Below are positions 5,228 through 7,049 of a stretch of 7,049 nucleotides of DNA, in pieces. The notes below the pieces were generated by a model that worked only from the letters and a program-made list of their open reading frames with translations, was not told the DNA's origin and searched no databases. This DNA is from Clostridia bacterium (GTDB taxonomy: Bacteria > Bacillota > Clostridia > Oscillospirales > CAG-382): positions 1-7,049 of the forward strand of contig JAGCNA010000157.1 of assembly GCA_017646185.1 (NCBI GenBank). The letters run 5' to 3'. The position numbers and the translations under genes are program-made. The stretch's first letter is position 1. The number at the start of each line of letters is the position of its first letter.

Positions 5228-5911
5228 ATGAGTGTAAAAATGGAAAAATATTTAAAAATTTTAAAAAAATGTTCCCTTTTTTACGGAATAAGCGATGATA
5301 ATCTTTTAAAAATGCTCACTTGCCTCGGCGCAAGGATAATCGGATTTGATAAAAAGTACACCATCTTTGCGGAAGGTAACACCGCAAAATATATAGGTAT
5401 AATGCTTTCCGGCACGGCGCATACCGTGCAAATGGATTATTTCGGAAACCGAAGCGTGCTGTCAGTTATAAAGCCTACCCATATTTTCGGCGAAGCCTTT
5501 GCCTGCGCAGAGGCGGAAAACGTGCCCGTGTCTGTCATAGCCTCCGAGCCTTGCGAGGTAATGCTTATAGACTGCGGACATATTCTTCATACCTGCTCAA
5601 ATAATTGCGGATTTCATCAACAGCTTATTTTCAATCTTATGAAGGATCTTGCCACCAAGAATATTATGTTCCATCAAAAGATAGAAATTACATCAAAACG
5701 CACAACAAGAGAAAAACTTTTGGCATATCTTCTTTTCCGCGCAAAAGAACAAGGGGCGGATAGCTTTGATATCCCATTTGACAGACAAGCCCTTGCAGAT
5801 TATCTGGAGGTGGACCGAAGCGGACTTTCTGCGGAAATAAGCAAGCTGTGCCGAGAAGGAATTCTGGAATGCCGTAAAAACCACTTTGAGTTTTTAAACA
5901 AACCGTATTAG
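5228..5911 (+). CDS. Crp/Fnr-family transcriptional regulator
   Basis: A 227-residue DNA-binding regulator. Residues 8-130 form the cyclic-nucleotide-binding-like beta-barrel sensor domain (IFAEG 46-50, GIMLSG 57-62, IFGEAFAC 86-93). A long dimerisation helix follows (about 130-158), then a winged helix-turn-helix (about 178-222) with RQALADYLEVDRSGLSAEIS as the DNA-reading segment. The Arg and Ser pair typical of cAMP binding is not seen in the IFGEAFAC loop, so cAMP is unlikely to be the signal. Nine cysteines are present (15, 32, 93, 109, 116, 123, 127, 208, 215); Cys123 and Cys127 with His121 and His130 form a compact group that could bind a metal or react with a stressor. The N-terminal four-Cys pattern of FNR is absent. 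HcpR-type NO regulators are the closest fit by context, unproven. No clear Shine-Dalgarno precedes ATG 5228; ATG 5240 is an alternative. It is divergent from ldhA and ends at a strong terminator. Confidence 0.93.
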   Translation: MSVKMEKYLKILKKCSLFYGISDDNLLKMLTCLGARIIGFDKKYTIFAEGNTAKYIGIMLSGTAHTVQMDYFGNRSVLSVIKPTHIFGEAFACAEAENVPVSVIASEPCEVMLIDCGHILHTCSNNCGFHQQLIFNLMKDLATKNIMFHQKIEITSKRTTREKLLAYLLFRAKEQGADSFDIPFDRQALADYLEVDRSGLSAEISKLCREGILECRKNHFEFLNKPY

Positions 5912-5918
5912 TATAATA

Positions 5919-5947
5919 AAAAACCACAGATATAATCTGTGGTTTTT
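5919..5947. terminator. Bidirectional Rho-independent terminator between convergent genes
   Basis: A perfect 12-bp stem, AAAAACCACAGA (5919-5930) with TCTGTGGTTTTT (5936-5947), closes on the 5-base loop TATAA. It has T runs on the 3' side in both directions. It starts 8 bases after the regulator stop codon and ends 5 bases before the stop of the convergent decarboxylase gene, so it can serve both. Confidence 0.92.
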
Positions 5948-5951
5948 GCAT

Positions 5952-7049
5952 TTATTTAACTACTTCGATCTCGGTTACGCCGTAATATTCAAACAGCTCT
6001 ACCGCCTTTTCGTCTATTTCCTCTCCGCTTATCACAATAGGTATCGCAGGGGGGCAGGAAACGGTGGGGGAGGCACATATACGGTGTAATGCGTCCTTTG
6101 TTTTTACAATTTCTTTTTCCCCAAGCATCGCTTTTCGGGGTGTGGTTACCGCCTTTGGGATTATTAACGGCAAATCTTCGCCCTCTGTTATTTTGCGTTT
6201 GGGAATTGAAGTCAAAAGGGAAACAAGATATTCTATATCCTCTTTTTCGTTTTGGGGAGTTACCATAAACACAATGTGCTTTTTGTCTGCGTATTCGCAG
6301 TAAATACCTTTTTCCCGCAGTATCTCTTCAATTTGAAACCCCGTATAACCGAAGTCGGATGCAGAGAGGGTTATTTTTGTTTTTTCCGTACCGATAATAC
6401 GGTATCCCGATTTGCAAAGCTGTTTTTTTGCTTTTTCTGTAAGCTTTACCGTTTCTTTTAATTCCTTGCGGTAATCACTTTCAAGATAAGCGTTACACTC
6501 ATCAAGAGAAGATAATATAAGGTAAGAAGGACTTGTTGAAGCAAACAGGGAAAGAGCGTTTTGCGCCTTTGCTGCGTATTTTTTGCCCTTTTCCGATATA
6601 TGCAGGTATGCTCCTCCCGTCAGTACGGGCAGGGTCTTGTGGGCGGAATCACAGCACATATCCGCACCCAGCTGCAAAGGATGCTCGCTTTCTTCCAAAA
6701 ATGCGGTGTAGGCACCGTGGGCGTTGTCCACCAAAAGAGGAACTTCATACGCCTCACACACCTTGCTTATTCCCGCAATATCGGTCTGAACTCCTAAATA
6801 ATCGGGCGAAGTTATGTAAACCGCGCAAGGGGGCTCATCACACTTTTTCAAAGCATCTTCCACGTTTTTAGGGGTTATTTCGCAGGTGCAAATGTCATAA
6901 AACGTGTCCGGATATATCCACTCGGGAATTATGTCAAGTAGTGCACAGCCGTATATAAACGCTTTGTGAGCGTTTCTGCCCGCAAGAATACGCTTTTGTT
7001 CTTTGCCTGCGGTTACCAAAGCCAGCATGGCTTTTATGGCAAGGGTAGA
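5952..7049 (-). CDS. Orn/Lys/Arg decarboxylase-family PLP enzyme (N-terminus cut by window edge)
   Basis: A PLP-dependent fold-type I enzyme of the Orn/Lys/Arg decarboxylase group, which removes the carboxyl group of a basic amino acid to give a diamine or agmatine. The frame stays open to the right edge (seven more residues, STLAIKA, above the Met at 7028), so the true N-terminus, perhaps 70-110 residues, lies outside. Counted from the Met at 7028, the signature parts are: GRNAHKAFIYG (17-27), the PLP-ring Asp and partner His in DNAHGA (Asp101, His104), and the Schiff-base lysine in SAHKTLP (Lys131, codon 6636-6638). The C-terminal domain has the family-like stretch SCPPAIPIVISGEEI. The estimated full length of about 440-480 matches the short Firmicute type (SpeA/YaaO-like) rather than the roughly 710-residue enterobacterial inducible enzymes. 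The substrate is unknown. It converges on the regulator gene across a shared terminator and shows no link to the redox genes. Confidence 0.9.
   Translation of the reverse strand, partial: STLAIKAMLALVTAGKEQKRILAGRNAHKAFIYGCALLDIIPEWIYPDTFYDICTCEITPKNVEDALKKCDEPPCAVYITSPDYLGVQTDIAGISKVCEAYEVPLLVDNAHGAYTAFLEESEHPLQLGADMCCDSAHKTLPVLTGGAYLHISEKGKKYAAKAQNALSLFASTSPSYLILSSLDECNAYLESDYRKELKETVKLTEKAKKQLCKSGYRIIGTEKTKITLSASDFGYTGFQIEEILREKGIYCEYADKKHIVFMVTPQNEKEDIEYLVSLLTSIPKRKITEGEDLPLIIPKAVTTPRKAMLGEKEIVKTKDALHRICASPTVSCPPAIPIVISGEEIDEKAVELFEYYGVTEIEVVK

Noticed and set aside
5228..5911. Naming the regulator HcpR, FNR or Crp
   Set aside because: The FNR cysteine pattern and cAMP-binding residues are not seen, no hcp gene is in view, and the operator does not match a known consensus, so only the family is supported.

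Overview
The window looks like a chromosomal segment of a strictly anaerobic, low-to-moderate-GC Firmicute, most likely a Clostridia-type organism. The grounds are strong GGAGG ribosome binding sites, a TTG start, and a cluster of clostridial oxygen- and NO-defence proteins: flavodiiron protein, desulfoferrodoxin, rubredoxin and a 4Fe-4S ferredoxin-like protein. The genus cannot be read from the sequence. There is no tRNA, rRNA, CRISPR array, insertion sequence or phage gene, and no stretch longer than 300 bases lacks a gene.

Layout. (1) 1-648, minus: a ZIP-family (GufA-like) metal transporter whose C-terminal end runs off the left edge. (2) 671-705: a hairpin terminator. (3) 733-3352, minus: a four-gene run, in transcription order a 596-residue flavodiiron protein fused to a flavin reductase domain and a short rubredoxin domain, then desulfoferrodoxin (superoxide reductase), then a 51-residue rubredoxin (945-1100), then a BFD-like [2Fe-2S] protein whose start overlaps the rubredoxin stop as ATGA. 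A well-formed sigma-70-type promoter lies just upstream, at 3382-3410. (4) 3418-5152, minus: an LdhA-type D-lactate dehydrogenase with a Cys-rich C-terminal tail, followed 10 bp later by a ferredoxin-like protein with many extra cysteines. (5) 5153-5227: a divergent promoter region with a perfect 14-bp palindrome. (6) 5228-5911, plus: a Crp/Fnr-family regulator. (7) 5919-5947: a bidirectional terminator. (8) 5952-7049, minus: a PLP-dependent Orn/Lys/Arg decarboxylase-family enzyme whose N-terminus runs off the right edge.

How the genes may work together (inference). The fusion protein combines what Moorella thermoacetica carries as two proteins, FprA and Hrb (flavin reductase plus rubredoxin). 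It could pass electrons from NAD(P)H through FMN and rubredoxin iron to the diiron site, which reduces O2 to water or NO to N2O. Desulfoferrodoxin would remove superoxide, with the small rubredoxin as its probable electron donor. The lactate dehydrogenase and ferredoxin-like protein next to the regulator suggest that redox balancing is co-regulated with this defence. The regulator resembles Crp/Fnr proteins of anaerobes that sense nitrosative or redox stress (HcpR-like is a plausible guess). The palindrome beside it, and a similar one over the -35 box of the flavodiiron promoter, are candidate operators.

Nothing here is clearly a new class of system. The most unusual points are the three-part flavodiiron fusion, the Cys-rich tail on the lactate dehydrogenase, the ferredoxin with an incomplete second cluster motif, and the shared palindromes.
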